The translations under genes and the position numbers were made by a program. This document shows, in pieces, positions 7,020-13,828 of a stretch of DNA of 13,828 nucleotides. The notes under the pieces were generated by a model, which had not been told where the DNA came from, did no database searches, and saw nothing but the letters and a program-made list of their open reading frames with translations. How positions within the stretch are numbered: the first letter of the stretch is position 1; each line of letters starts with the position of its first letter. Origin of the DNA: JAWXTP01 sp044433415 (GTDB lineage Bacteria; Bacteroidota; Bacteroidia; Bacteroidales; Rikenellaceae); assembly GCA_044433415.1 (NCBI GenBank), contig JAWXTP010000076.1, positions 1 to 13,828 of the forward strand, written 5' to 3'.

Positions 7020-7580
7020 TTATTTTTGTTCTTTTGCTAACTCGTAAGCTCTTTTAACAGCATCAACATAAGCTCTTGACGAAATTGTCGAAGCAGTAAT
7101 AGCATCAACATCACCTTTACCATCTTTCTTAACTCCTAGCTTAAATTTAGCTGGGTTTTTACCTTCAAATTGTAGTGAGAAGTTAGATTTAGACTTGTCA
7201 ATTTTATCTCCTAAACCTGGAGTTTCTTTATGTGAGATTACTGCTGCTTTGTTAATAGTGCCATCAGGAAGGAAACCTATAAGAAGTTTAATTTCACCAC
7301 CATAACCCTCTTTTGAGAAAGTTTGAATAGCGTAACCAACTACTTGACCGCCTTTAGTAGCTTTATAAACTACCATCTCACCACCATCACGTTCAAGAGT
7401 CTCACCCTCGCTTACTTCGTCAAACTCAGGCATCACTTCTTTGATGGCGTTAGTGATTTTTGCACTACGTGCTGCTTCAATAGGTTCTTCTGTTAGTTGA
7501 AAAACAACGCCTACTGCCGCAGACGCGATTAATGTAATTAACATCAATACCATAACCATATTTTTTAATGAAGATTTCAT
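7020..7580 (-). CDS. rnfG: Rnf electron transport complex subunit RnfG (flavoprotein)
   Basis: RnfG is a single-span membrane subunit whose large periplasmic FMN-binding domain carries a covalently bound FMN and passes electrons within Rnf. The 186-residue protein has one N-terminal membrane helix (about 8-28), the conserved HKETPGLG motif at 117-124, and DAITASTISSRA at 159-170. The latter aligns with the flavinylation motif (S/T)GAT. The residue expected to be esterified to FMN is Thr165. The Gly of the textbook motif is Ala here and the following Ala is Ser (TAST rather than SGAT). That may be a lineage variant and should still allow attachment. It lies 19 nt after rnfD and 15 nt before rnfE. 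Confidence 0.94.
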   Translation of the reverse strand: MKSSLKNMVMVLMLITLIASAAVGVVFQLTEEPIEAARSAKITNAIKEVMPEFDEVSEGETLERDGGEMVVYKATKGGQVVGYAIQTFSKEGYGGEIKLLIGFLPDGTINKAAVISHKETPGLGDKIDKSKSNFSLQFEGKNPAKFKLGVKKDGKGDVDAITASTISSRAYVDAVKRAYELAKEQK

Positions 7581-7599
7581 AATTTTCTTGTACTTTTAA

Positions 7600-8586
7600 T
7601 TATTTAACAATTTCACCAAAACGCTTAGGACGTGTGTACTTATTAATAAGAGGTGTTGCAGCATTCATGATAAGTATCGCGAATGACATACCCTCAGCAT
7701 AAGCACCCCATGTACGTATTAATATGGTAATAACACCTATACCTACACCAAAAATTATCATTCCCTTAGGGTTCATAGGTGAAGTTACATAATCTGTAGC
7801 CATGTAGATAGCTCCTAGTAAAGCACCACCACTTACGATTTGATAAACTGGGTTAAGATATACATCAGAATTTACAGCCCAAAGAATACCACTAAACACT
7901 ATCATTGCTCCAAGTACTGATACTGGAATATGCCAAGTGATAACTTTACGGTAAAGAAGGTAAGCAAAACCTAGTAGAAGAGCTATAGCACTTATCTCTC
8001 CTAGAGATCCACTTTGTTTACCTATTAACATCTCAAAGATATCAATATTATCTAAAGCCTCAGAAAGAGGAATATCATTTCTTACAGCTGATTTAACAAA
8101 AGTTAAGAAAGTAGCACCCGATGTAGCATCTACCTCAGCAGAGTTTTGAACCATAGAGAAAGTTGTCATCTGTGCTGGGAAAGAGATAAGCAACACTACA
8201 CGACCTACAAGTGCAGGGTTAAATAAGTTCTTACCAAGACCTCCATAAGACATTTTTGCTATGCCTATAGCTACTAAAGAACCAATTACTACTATCCACC
8301 AAGAAATATCTGATGGAAGGTTAAATGCTAATAAGAAACCTGTCAATGCTGCTGAATAATCACATATTGAAGGTTTAACATTTAAAATATACTTTGAGAT
8401 TAAAAACTCAAAAATTACGGCTGAACATACAGCTATTGCAGTTGTTATAAGTGCAGGTAAGCCATAGAAAAGCACAGAAACAATAAATGCAGGAACTAAT
8501 GCAATTATTACATCACGCATTAAATTCTGTGTTGAAGCACCCGAATGAATGTGTGGTGATGGTGATACGACTAATTTTTTATCCAT
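7600..8586 (-). CDS. rnfD: Rnf electron transport complex subunit RnfD
   Basis: RnfD is a polytopic inner-membrane subunit that carries a covalent FMN and is central to coupling electron transfer with Na+ or H+ movement. The 328-residue length is typical. The N-terminus, KLVVSPSPHIHSGAST, is the usual RnfD opening. Hydrophobic segments fill most of the rest, with GGLGKNLFNPALVGR at 115-129. The flavinylation motif DATSGATF at 153-160 is intact, with Thr159 as the expected FMN attachment site. The C-terminal portion has NPVYQIVSGGALLGAIYMAT and a final basic tail. It is preceded by a 68-nt spacer after rnfC and followed closely by rnfG. Confidence 0.95.
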   Translation of the reverse strand: MDKKLVVSPSPHIHSGASTQNLMRDVIIALVPAFIVSVLFYGLPALITTAIAVCSAVIFEFLISKYILNVKPSICDYSAALTGFLLAFNLPSDISWWIVVIGSLVAIGIAKMSYGGLGKNLFNPALVGRVVLLISFPAQMTTFSMVQNSAEVDATSGATFLTFVKSAVRNDIPLSEALDNIDIFEMLIGKQSGSLGEISAIALLLGFAYLLYRKVITWHIPVSVLGAMIVFSGILWAVNSDVYLNPVYQIVSGGALLGAIYMATDYVTSPMNPKGMIIFGVGIGVITILIRTWGAYAEGMSFAILIMNAATPLINKYTRPKRFGEIVK

Positions 8587-8604
8587 TTTTATTAAATATT
8601 TATG

Positions 8605-8625
8605 GGGAATAAACTTGAAATTCCC
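8605..8625 (-). other. Small inverted repeat in the rnfC-rnfD spacer
   Basis: GGGAAT (8605-8610) and ATTCCC (8620-8625) form a 6-bp stem with a 9-nt loop, 19 nt upstream of the rnfD start. It could be a processing or stability element for the rnf mRNA. The stem is short and chance is not excluded. Confidence 0.25.
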
Positions 8626-8654
8626 TATATACCAAATTTTTTATCCTAAGTTAA

Positions 8655-9989
8655 TTATCTAGCGCTTCTTGAACGAATAATCTTCATAACCTCGCCCTTA
8701 CCTAACCTTATAACATCTAGAAGTGGTAAGTTAGCAGGACAAGTGAAAGAACAAGAGCCACATTCTATACAGTCAGTAACTTTGTGTTCCTCTTGTTCAG
8801 CAAACATATTTCTATTGCTTAGAGTTGCTAGTAGATAAGGTTCAAGCCCCATAGGACAAACGCTCACACATTTTGCACAGCGTATACACGTTTTAGGCTC
8901 TACACGTTTACTCTCTTCATCATTCATCATAAGTATACCTGAGCAACCTTTAGTTACAGGTGCTTCAATATTTGAACATGAACGACCCATCATAGGACCA
9001 CCATTTATGACTTTAGAAACATTTTCTGGCAGACCTCCTGCCGCTTCAATAAGCTGAGAGATAGGTGTACCTATACGTGTTAGGAAGTTTTTAGGAGTTT
9101 TAACACTCTTACCTGTCACCGTTACAACACGTTCTATTAAAGGTTTATTTTTCTGTACAGCTTCATATACTGCTAGCGCTGTACCAACATTTTGAACTAC
9201 TGCTCCCACCTCTATAGGTAGAGCACCCGATGGCACTTGACGATTCATCACAGCATCAATAAGCTGTTTTTCACCACCTTGTGGATATTGAACGCGCAAA
9301 GGTACAACCTCTATAAAAGGATAGTCTTTGGCTGCTGCTGTCATAACCTGGATAGCATCTGGTTTGTTATTCTCTATACCGACATAGGCTTTTCCTACAC
9401 CTATAGCCTTACAAAGAATATCTATACCAACCATAATCTCAGCAGATTTTTCAAGCATAACTCTATGGTCAGAAGTCAGATAAGGCTCGCATTCTACACC
9501 ATTGATTACAAGGGCTGTAGCTACTTTACCTGGAGGAGGCGACAATTTTACCTGAGTTGGGAAAGTTGCACCACCCATACCTACGATACCTGCGGCAGCA
9601 ATTTTCTTAATTATCTCGTCCTTAAGCAGTTTACATTCTTTCTTAAGTTCTGGTGAGCGATCTATATTTTCGTTCCACTCGTCACCTTCAACTTTTATCA
9701 TAACAGCCATCTTTGAAAGACCCATATTGTCTGTTATGACGTCTACTTTTTCTACTACTCCACTTACTGAAGAGTGTACAGCCGCAGAAACAAATCCTCC
9801 TGCTTCTGCTATCATATCTCCAACTTTCACAGTGTCACCTTTTTTAACTATAGCTTTGGCAGGTGCACCTATGTGTTGAGATAAAGGAATAACAACTTTT
9901 TGAGCTAACGGTAACACCTCTATAGCTGCCGTTTTGCTTAATTTATTGTCGTGTGGGTGAATACCACCTATTTTGAATCTCTTTAACAT
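8655..9989 (-). CDS. rnfC: Rnf electron transport complex subunit RnfC (NADH/FMN, two 4Fe-4S)
   Basis: RnfC is the peripheral cytoplasmic-side subunit that exchanges electrons with NAD+/NADH via FMN. The 444-residue protein starts with the normal FKIGGIHPHDNK. The flavin/nucleotide-binding glycine-rich stretch GIVGMGGATFPTQVKL is at 134-149 and NGVECEPYLTSDHRVM at 163-178. Two [4Fe-4S] motifs follow: CIRCAKCVSVCP (Cys368, 371, 374, 378) and CIECGSCSFTCP (Cys407, 410, 413, 417). It ends shortly after the second cluster. It lacks the long Ala/Lys-rich repeat tail of the gammaproteobacterial homologue RsxC; in this operon the low-complexity tail is on RnfB instead. The spacer to rnfB is 66 nt and that to rnfD is 68 nt. 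Confidence 0.95.
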   Translation of the reverse strand: MLKRFKIGGIHPHDNKLSKTAAIEVLPLAQKVVIPLSQHIGAPAKAIVKKGDTVKVGDMIAEAGGFVSAAVHSSVSGVVEKVDVITDNMGLSKMAVMIKVEGDEWNENIDRSPELKKECKLLKDEIIKKIAAAGIVGMGGATFPTQVKLSPPPGKVATALVINGVECEPYLTSDHRVMLEKSAEIMVGIDILCKAIGVGKAYVGIENNKPDAIQVMTAAAKDYPFIEVVPLRVQYPQGGEKQLIDAVMNRQVPSGALPIEVGAVVQNVGTALAVYEAVQKNKPLIERVVTVTGKSVKTPKNFLTRIGTPISQLIEAAGGLPENVSKVINGGPMMGRSCSNIEAPVTKGCSGILMMNDEESKRVEPKTCIRCAKCVSVCPMGLEPYLLATLSNRNMFAEQEEHKVTDCIECGSCSFTCPANLPLLDVIRLGKGEVMKIIRSRSAR

Positions 9990-10055
9990 ATTTTTAATAT
10001 TAAATAAAGATAATTTTTAATGTTTATTAATTCGTGAAACTTGTATATGAATATA

Positions 10056-11144
10056 CTATAAAGAAGGAGTCTCCGCTGATTTCTCCTCAACCTTAGGAGT
10101 CTCAACCTTAGGAGTCTCAACCTTAGGAGCTTCTACCTTAGGAGTCTCAACCTTAGGAGCTTCAACTTTAGGGGCTTCAACTTTAGGAACTTCAACCTTA
10201 GGAACTTCAACCTTAGGAACTTCTACCTTAGGAACTTCTACAACTGCTTTTTCTACTTTTGGTTTTGCCTCAGCAGCAGGTTTCGCAGCAGGTTTAACCT
10301 TTGGCTCAGCAGGTTTTACAGGCTTTGGAGGGAAGTTAACTTCCATAATAGCACCTGTAGGACACTCAGCTACACACTTACGGCATAACTTACATTTGTT
10401 ATAGTCAATATATGCAACATTATTTTCAAGAGTGATAGCTCCAAAAGGACAAGTTTTCACGCATTTGCCACAACCGATACATGCAGATTTACATGCTTTT
10501 CTAGCAACAGCGCCTTTATCTTTATTAATACATGAAACGAAAATACGACGATTTCTAGGGCCTTTCTTACGAATTTCGATAACCATTTTAGGACAAGCCT
10601 TAGCACATGCTCCACAGGCAGTACATTTTTCATCGTCAATAACAGGCAAGCCTGTTTCTGGGTTGATTGAAATAGCGTCAAAGTTACAAACTGTTACACA
10701 GTCTCCAAAACCTAGGCATCCGAAAGAGCAGTTTGTTTCTCCGCCAAAAAGTGAAGCAGAAACTGAACATTTCTTAACACCATTATACTCTGATGTTTTT
10801 GGACGCTGAGCGCAACTACCTGCACATCTTACTACAGCAACTTGTGGTTCCCTCTCAGGAGCTACTTTCCCTAGGTAACCTGCAATTGCTTTCATTGTTT
10901 CAGAACCTCCTACAGGGCATGCTAATTGAGATATGTCGTCATTTTTAACTAACGCATCAGCTAAACCACGACAACCAGGGTATCCACAACCTCCACAGTT
11001 AGCTCCTGGCAACATTTTCTCAACATCGTCAATTCGGGGATCTTCATAAACCTTAAATTTTTGCGCTACGAAATACAGAATTACCGCAGCAACACCTCCT
11101 AAAACGGTAAGGGTTAGGATAGTAAAAATTAATGTTTCGTTCAT
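10056..11144 (-). CDS. rnfB: Rnf electron transport complex subunit RnfB with repetitive C-terminal tail
   Basis: RnfB is the membrane-anchored, multi-cluster ferredoxin-like subunit that accepts electrons from reduced ferredoxin. Residues 5-27 form the membrane anchor. GANCGGCGYPGC (Cys50, 53, 58, with Cys75) is the N-terminal cluster motif. A Cys-rich section with Cys107, 111, 126, 139, 143, 149 and 153 follows. Further ferredoxin-type motifs are CTACGACAKACP (174-184), CIGCGKCVKTCP (222-232) and CKLCRKCVAECP (251-261). The core ends near 270. A Pro/Lys/Glu/Val-rich tail of about 90 residues follows, with ten PKVEx pentapeptides at 305-354. The total of 362 residues is long because of this tail. 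The start is supported by the ideal anchor position and a 47-nt gap from the RseC-like gene. Confidence 0.95.
   Translation of the reverse strand: MNETLIFTILTLTVLGGVAAVILYFVAQKFKVYEDPRIDDVEKMLPGANCGGCGYPGCRGLADALVKNDDISQLACPVGGSETMKAIAGYLGKVAPEREPQVAVVRCAGSCAQRPKTSEYNGVKKCSVSASLFGGETNCSFGCLGFGDCVTVCNFDAISINPETGLPVIDDEKCTACGACAKACPKMVIEIRKKGPRNRRIFVSCINKDKGAVARKACKSACIGCGKCVKTCPFGAITLENNVAYIDYNKCKLCRKCVAECPTGAIMEVNFPPKPVKPAEPKVKPAAKPAAEAKPKVEKAVVEVPKVEVPKVEVPKVEVPKVEAPKVEAPKVETPKVEAPKVETPKVETPKVEEKSAETPSL
10083..10232 (-). repeat. 15-bp tandem repeat encoding ten PKVEx pentapeptides
   Basis: Ten consecutive in-frame 15-bp units encode PKVE followed by V, A, T or E. The bases vary at synonymous positions, so units are similar but not all identical. 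Each gain or loss of a unit keeps the rnfB frame, so this tract could change length by slippage without destroying the gene. Confidence 0.92.
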
Positions 11145-11191
11145 TTTAAATATTATTATAATAGGTTAATTAACTACATATCTAATATCTA

Positions 11192-11605
11192 CTAAATAGG
11201 TCTAATAGATATTGCTACTTTTTTATTTAAGTGTTTTTTAAACATAAAAAGAACTACAAAATAGATGAATACAAAGGCTAAAGCCACTATGCCTGCTACT
11301 GCATCTGATACTTCATTTATGTTAAAGCCTATAATTAAAGCCAAGACTAGAATTGTAGGCACTATGTAAGCCAATATTGTAACGATAATAGAAGACTTCT
11401 GAGTTATGGAAACCTCTACAGAATCACCTTCTTTGTAATCTCTATAATCGTTCGTTTTTACGTCAATAATTTTCTCGGCCGTATCACTTGCACCACATGC
11501 GCTTTTAGCATGACAACCACTACAAGCGCTCTGTGATACTATTTTGACGTGTACAACTTCATCACTTACTTCCAAAACAACACCTTTATGTGTTATGTCT
11601 TTCAT
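11192..11605 (-). CDS. RseC/SoxR-reducing-system family membrane protein
   Basis: The 137-residue protein fits the RseC/MucC family. It has a short cytoplasmic N-terminal domain with a cysteine cluster (CSGCHAKSACG; Cys28, 31, 37), then two membrane helices (about 72-92 and 98-118) and a basic tail. In enterobacteria RseC belongs to a complex with Rsx (Rnf-like) proteins that keeps SoxR reduced. Genes of this family are commonly found directly upstream of rnfB in Bacteroidota, where the role is unproven. An assembly or redox-accessory role for Rnf is the simplest inference. It begins 14 nt after nadE and ends 47 nt before rnfB, consistent with one transcript. Confidence 0.85.
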   Translation of the reverse strand: MKDITHKGVVLEVSDEVVHVKIVSQSACSGCHAKSACGASDTAEKIIDVKTNDYRDYKEGDSVEVSITQKSSIIVTILAYIVPTILVLALIIGFNINEVSDAVAGIVALAFVFIYFVVLFMFKKHLNKKVAISIRPI

Positions 11606-11619
11606 TATTAGTATTCAAA

Positions 11620-13248
11620 TTATTTGTTTACTATAGGTATTATTCTGTCAACTCCTAAAACTCGCTTAGAAACTCGTATAGCTGGAGCTATCTGATTTCT
11701 CTTATGCTCATTCTCCTTTAGTCTATTCTTTACGAAAGTGATATCTTCCATATCAAAGCCCTCTACAGCGATTTCCATTTCACTTAGAGGTTCTTCAATA
11801 AGACAGAACAAAATCTTATCTAAAGTTTCATAGTCAGAAATTGAACTGTCTTGTTTTGGGCAGAATTCATTAGAAGGTGCTTTATCAATTATAGATAAAG
11901 GAATAATCTCTCCATTCCTGTTAATGTACTCTGCAAGGTCATAAACCTCCGTTTTGTACATATCACCTAAAATAGAAAGTACCCCTACAGAATCTCCATA
12001 CAAAGCTCCATAACCCATGGCTATTTCACTCTTATTAGTAGTATTAAGAACTATACTTCCATTTTTATTAGACCTATACATAAGTATCATTGCTCTGATA
12101 CGTGCAACAAGTTTCTTTTCTGCTAAACCACATTCAGAATCTTCAATTCCACCTTGTACTGTAGTCATAAATTGATTAAACATAGATTCTATACCTATAT
12201 TCTCAAACTGTACTCCTAAGCCCTCTATCATTGTCTTAGCATCATTTACTGAATTTTCAGTAGTAAATTGCGAAGGCATTAAATAACACTTAACATTCTC
12301 AGCACCTAGAGCATCCACAGCAATAGCTAGCACTACAGCAGAATCTATACCTCCTGAAAAACCAAGCGTTACAGTTTTCAAACCCGACTTCACAAAATAA
12401 TCTTTAAGTCCTAGGCTTATAGCTTTATAGTCGTGGCGTACTTTAGATGAAGGAGTAGAAGGTGATAGTTTTATAGATTTATAAGCTAGAACTTGTTTAG
12501 GTGAGGTAGAGACCACTTGCACATCTTCCTCAAAATTTGTCATTTTTAGGACTCTCTGCCCTTTAGGATTGAACATTGCTGATGCTCCATAGAACACTAT
12601 ATCTGTAGATGCTCCTACAGCATTACAAGTAATAACTGGGACTCCACTTTCTTTAGCCACGGAACCTATAAACTCTAAATCATCCTCTATAATGCCGTGC
12701 ATGTAATTACGAGCTGCGATTTGGATAACAAAATCATATCTATCATCATCGCTATCTAACAAAAAGTTTAAATCCTCACCTATCACTACAGCGGCGATTT
12801 GGTTACCTACTTTTATCTTGTTGATTGGCAAATCATCATCCTCGTCTTCTTTATCATCAAAATAAAGAGACTCCAAACCTGCTAAATAAGGAGCTTCATC
12901 ACGCGAAGAAATCATAGCTTTAGAAAATATTTCCTCTACATTTCCGTTCTTTAAATAAGCAACAGAATTAAAAATCTCATCCCCATTATTAGTAGGCAAT
13001 CCCACCAAAGCAGATATTCCTTTTGTAGCATCTGCAATATCAGAAAGCAAAGAATAACATCTATCTGTAAAATTTGGTTCCGACACTAAATCGTATAGAG
13101 GAGCGCCCGAAATAGCCATTTCTGGGAACACCACTAATTCAACACCATTACTTTTGTGAATTTCAATTTGTTCAATGATTTTTTGAGTGTTAAGAGCTAA
13201 ATCTCCTACACTAAAATTTAATTGGCAAATAGCAATATTCATAATCAT
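11620..13248 (-). CDS. nadE: NAD+ synthetase, two-domain glutamine-dependent type with an atypical glutaminase domain
   Basis: NadE makes NAD+ from deamido-NAD+ and ATP, the last step of NAD biosynthesis, in the cytoplasm. The C-terminal synthetase domain looks intact: the ATP pyrophosphatase P-loop LGFSGGIDSA with S298-S303, NTTNKSEIAMGYGALYGD, and KAPSNEFCPKQDSSISDYE. Residues 1 to about 255 form a carbon-nitrogen hydrolase (glutaminase) domain. Of the Glu-Lys-Cys triad, Glu43 (FPEMAISG) and a Lys at 110 are present. The nucleophile position reads VVIGEDLNF, with Gly157 where families of this type have Cys (ICED). The usual FDE-containing loop after the Lys is also altered. The domain may therefore be inactive, making the enzyme dependent on free ammonia. 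A start at Met3 (13242) gives the standard MNIAICQLNF beginning and may be the true one. It is the first gene of the rnf cluster, 14 nt before the RseC-like gene. Confidence 0.9.
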   Translation of the reverse strand: MIMNIAICQLNFSVGDLALNTQKIIEQIEIHKSNGVELVVFPEMAISGAPLYDLVSEPNFTDRCYSLLSDIADATKGISALVGLPTNNGDEIFNSVAYLKNGNVEEIFSKAMISSRDEAPYLAGLESLYFDDKEDEDDDLPINKIKVGNQIAAVVIGEDLNFLLDSDDDRYDFVIQIAARNYMHGIIEDDLEFIGSVAKESGVPVITCNAVGASTDIVFYGASAMFNPKGQRVLKMTNFEEDVQVVSTSPKQVLAYKSIKLSPSTPSSKVRHDYKAISLGLKDYFVKSGLKTVTLGFSGGIDSAVVLAIAVDALGAENVKCYLMPSQFTTENSVNDAKTMIEGLGVQFENIGIESMFNQFMTTVQGGIEDSECGLAEKKLVARIRAMILMYRSNKNGSIVLNTTNKSEIAMGYGALYGDSVGVLSILGDMYKTEVYDLAEYINRNGEIIPLSIIDKAPSNEFCPKQDSSISDYETLDKILFCLIEEPLSEMEIAVEGFDMEDITFVKNRLKENEHKRNQIAPAIRVSKRVLGVDRIIPIVNK

Positions 13249-13312
13249 ATATTTTAATTTATTTCAGGGAAGTTCTAGAAGTTACCTTTATAGAACAGCC
13301 TAGTTTAATTAC

Positions 13313-13320
13313 CAAAGCTA
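13313..13320 (-). promoter_or_regulatory. Candidate -7 box for the nadE-rnf operon (proximal)
   Basis: On the minus strand this reads TAGCTTTG, an exact TAnnTTTG match, about 65 nt upstream of the nadE start. No good TTTG-like -33 element is seen at the right distance. In such AT-rich DNA a lone -7 word is weak evidence. Confidence 0.3.
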
Positions 13321-13394
13321 CATAAAAAAGTCAATTTTTTACGTTTTTTACACATATTAATTTTAATTTAATATATATTAGCTTAATTATTAGA

Positions 13395-13402
13395 CAAATA
13401 TA
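13395..13402 (-). promoter_or_regulatory. Candidate -7 box for the nadE-rnf operon (distal)
   Basis: On the minus strand this reads TATATTTG, an exact TAnnTTTG match. A TTG-containing stretch lies about 23 nt upstream (minus strand, near 13428-13424) as a possible -33 element. Transcription would start near 13388, giving a leader of about 140 nt that includes the 13272-13296 inverted repeat. Confidence 0.4.
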
Positions 13403-13465
13403 CTTTCTTATTGTGAATTTGTTAACAATAAATAAGCAGTATTTTTTTATTTTAATAATTATATC

Positions 13466-13473
13466 TACCTTTG
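13466..13473 (+). promoter_or_regulatory. Candidate -7 box for the hexosaminidase-like gene (distal)
   Basis: TACCTTTG is an exact TAnnTTTG match. A T-rich run stands at the -33 distance rather than a clear TTTG. The leader to the ATG at 13590 would be about 110 nt. Confidence 0.4.
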
Positions 13474-13556
13474 CAGAAAGTTATAAAATTTCATAAATAT
13501 TTCATTTTTTGTTATTTTTTAATCAAAAATTTAAAGAATTTATGCATAAAATTATG

Positions 13557-13564
13557 TAATTTTG
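13557..13564 (+). promoter_or_regulatory. Candidate -7 box for the hexosaminidase-like gene (proximal)
   Basis: TAATTTTG is an exact TAnnTTTG match 25 nt upstream of the ATG at 13590, with no clear -33 element. Together with the box at 13466 it suggests either tandem promoters or that one of the two is a chance match. Confidence 0.4.
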
Positions 13565-13589
13565 CAAACAAACCTAATATGTATTATTG

Positions 13590-13828
13590 ATGAAAAAAAT
13601 CTCAATTATTTTAAGTCTCTTAACTTTTGTTTTGGCATTCTCATCTTGCGAAGCTGAGAAGGTCGTTAAAAGTTATAACGTGGGAACAAATGTCATTCCA
13701 CAACCGCAAACTATGACTCTTGGGGAGGGAAAATTCTCGCTTGGCAAGAGCACTAAATTTGCTTTCCCAGCAAATGCAGAACTACAAAGCATTGCTGATT
13801 ATTTCACAACAAAAATCGCAGCTTCTAC
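13590..13828 (+). CDS. Lipoprotein resembling the N-terminus of a GH20 beta-N-acetylhexosaminidase (partial, 3' end outside window)
   Basis: The frame is open from the ATG at 13590 to the right edge, giving 79 complete codons. Residues 1-20 are a lipoprotein signal (MKKISIILSLLTFVLAFSSC, lipobox FSSC, Cys20). After a short linker, VIPQPQTMTLGEGKFSLGK (about 35-53) is the characteristic opening of the small N-terminal domain (GH20b) that precedes the catalytic barrel in Bacteroidota beta-hexosaminidases. If complete, it would be a periplasmic or surface enzyme releasing terminal N-acetylglucosamine or N-acetylgalactosamine from glycans. The catalytic domain lies outside the window, so activity cannot be judged. 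The upstream ATG at 13579 is followed by a stop after two codons and is not the start. Confidence 0.75.
   Translation, partial: MKKISIILSLLTFVLAFSSCEAEKVVKSYNVGTNVIPQPQTMTLGEGKFSLGKSTKFAFPANAELQSIADYFTTKIAAS

Larger units (their letters stand above)
13249..13589. promoter_or_regulatory. AT-rich divergent spacer between nadE and the hexosaminidase-like gene
   Basis: There is no credible gene in this stretch. It contains several exact TAnnTTTG words on both strands, listed separately. It also has a 6-bp inverted repeat with a 13-nt loop (GTTCTA 13272-13277, TAGAAC 13291-13296) that would lie in the nadE leader. A further minus-strand match, TAGGTTTG at 13569-13576, overlaps the plus-strand promoter zone. 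No known riboswitch pattern is recognised. Confidence 0.5.

Noticed and set aside
9237..9656. 139-residue plus-strand open frame
   Set aside because: It is antisense to the well-supported rnfC coding sequence and shows no family features.
10432..10809. 125-residue plus-strand frame and a 74-residue minus-strand frame opposite or within rnfB
   Set aside because: Both overlap the cluster-binding part of rnfB in other frames and are shadows of it.
13249..13400. NAD-related riboswitch in the nadE leader
   Set aside because: Only one weak 6-bp inverted repeat is visible and no known riboswitch consensus could be recognised by eye.

Overview
The window looks like a piece of a Bacteroidota (probably Bacteroidales) chromosome. 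The DNA is AT-rich. There are no strong Shine-Dalgarno sequences, and several upstream regions carry the Bacteroidota promoter word TAnnTTTG. The gene set also fits: a fimbrillin-like/GLUG lipoprotein, membrane-anchored AraC-type regulators, an rnfBCDGEA cluster preceded by an RseC-family gene, and the start of a GH20-type hexosaminidase lipoprotein. The species cannot be named from the sequence alone.

Left part (1-5437). A very large surface lipoprotein gene runs off the left edge on the minus strand; only its first 855 codons are visible. It has an N-terminal fimbrillin-like region followed by GLUG-type repeats arranged in a unit of about 413 residues, the second copy of which is cut by the window edge. 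A 322-bp divergent control region (2566-2887) separates it from a plus-strand gene for a seven-TM/AraC-HTH regulator. That region holds five direct repeats of TTGTTGTTTGGATAACTT between two opposing promoters. A second, paralogous regulator follows in the same direction. The two are separated by an unusual 250-bp nested inverted-repeat element. I infer that the repeats are an operator and that the regulator pair controls the divergent lipoprotein gene.

Middle (5438-5737). This convergent gap is filled with short palindromes and ends in a perfect 20-bp-stem hairpin, which probably terminates transcription on at least the plus strand.

Right part (5738-13248, minus strand). One long, tightly spaced cluster reads nadE - rseC-like - rnfB - rnfC - rnfD - rnfG - rnfE - rnfA. 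It encodes the complete six-subunit Rnf complex (ion-translocating ferredoxin:NAD+ oxidoreductase) together with an NAD+ synthetase. Thus NAD+ synthesis and a membrane NAD+-reducing complex are probably co-transcribed. Two oddities stand out. The glutaminase half of NadE has Gly where the catalytic Cys should be. RnfB ends in a long low-complexity tail with ten PKVEx pentapeptides.

Right edge (13249-13828). A 341-bp AT-rich divergent spacer with candidate promoters on both strands leads into the first 79 codons of a lipoprotein resembling the N-terminal domain of GH20 beta-N-acetylhexosaminidases.
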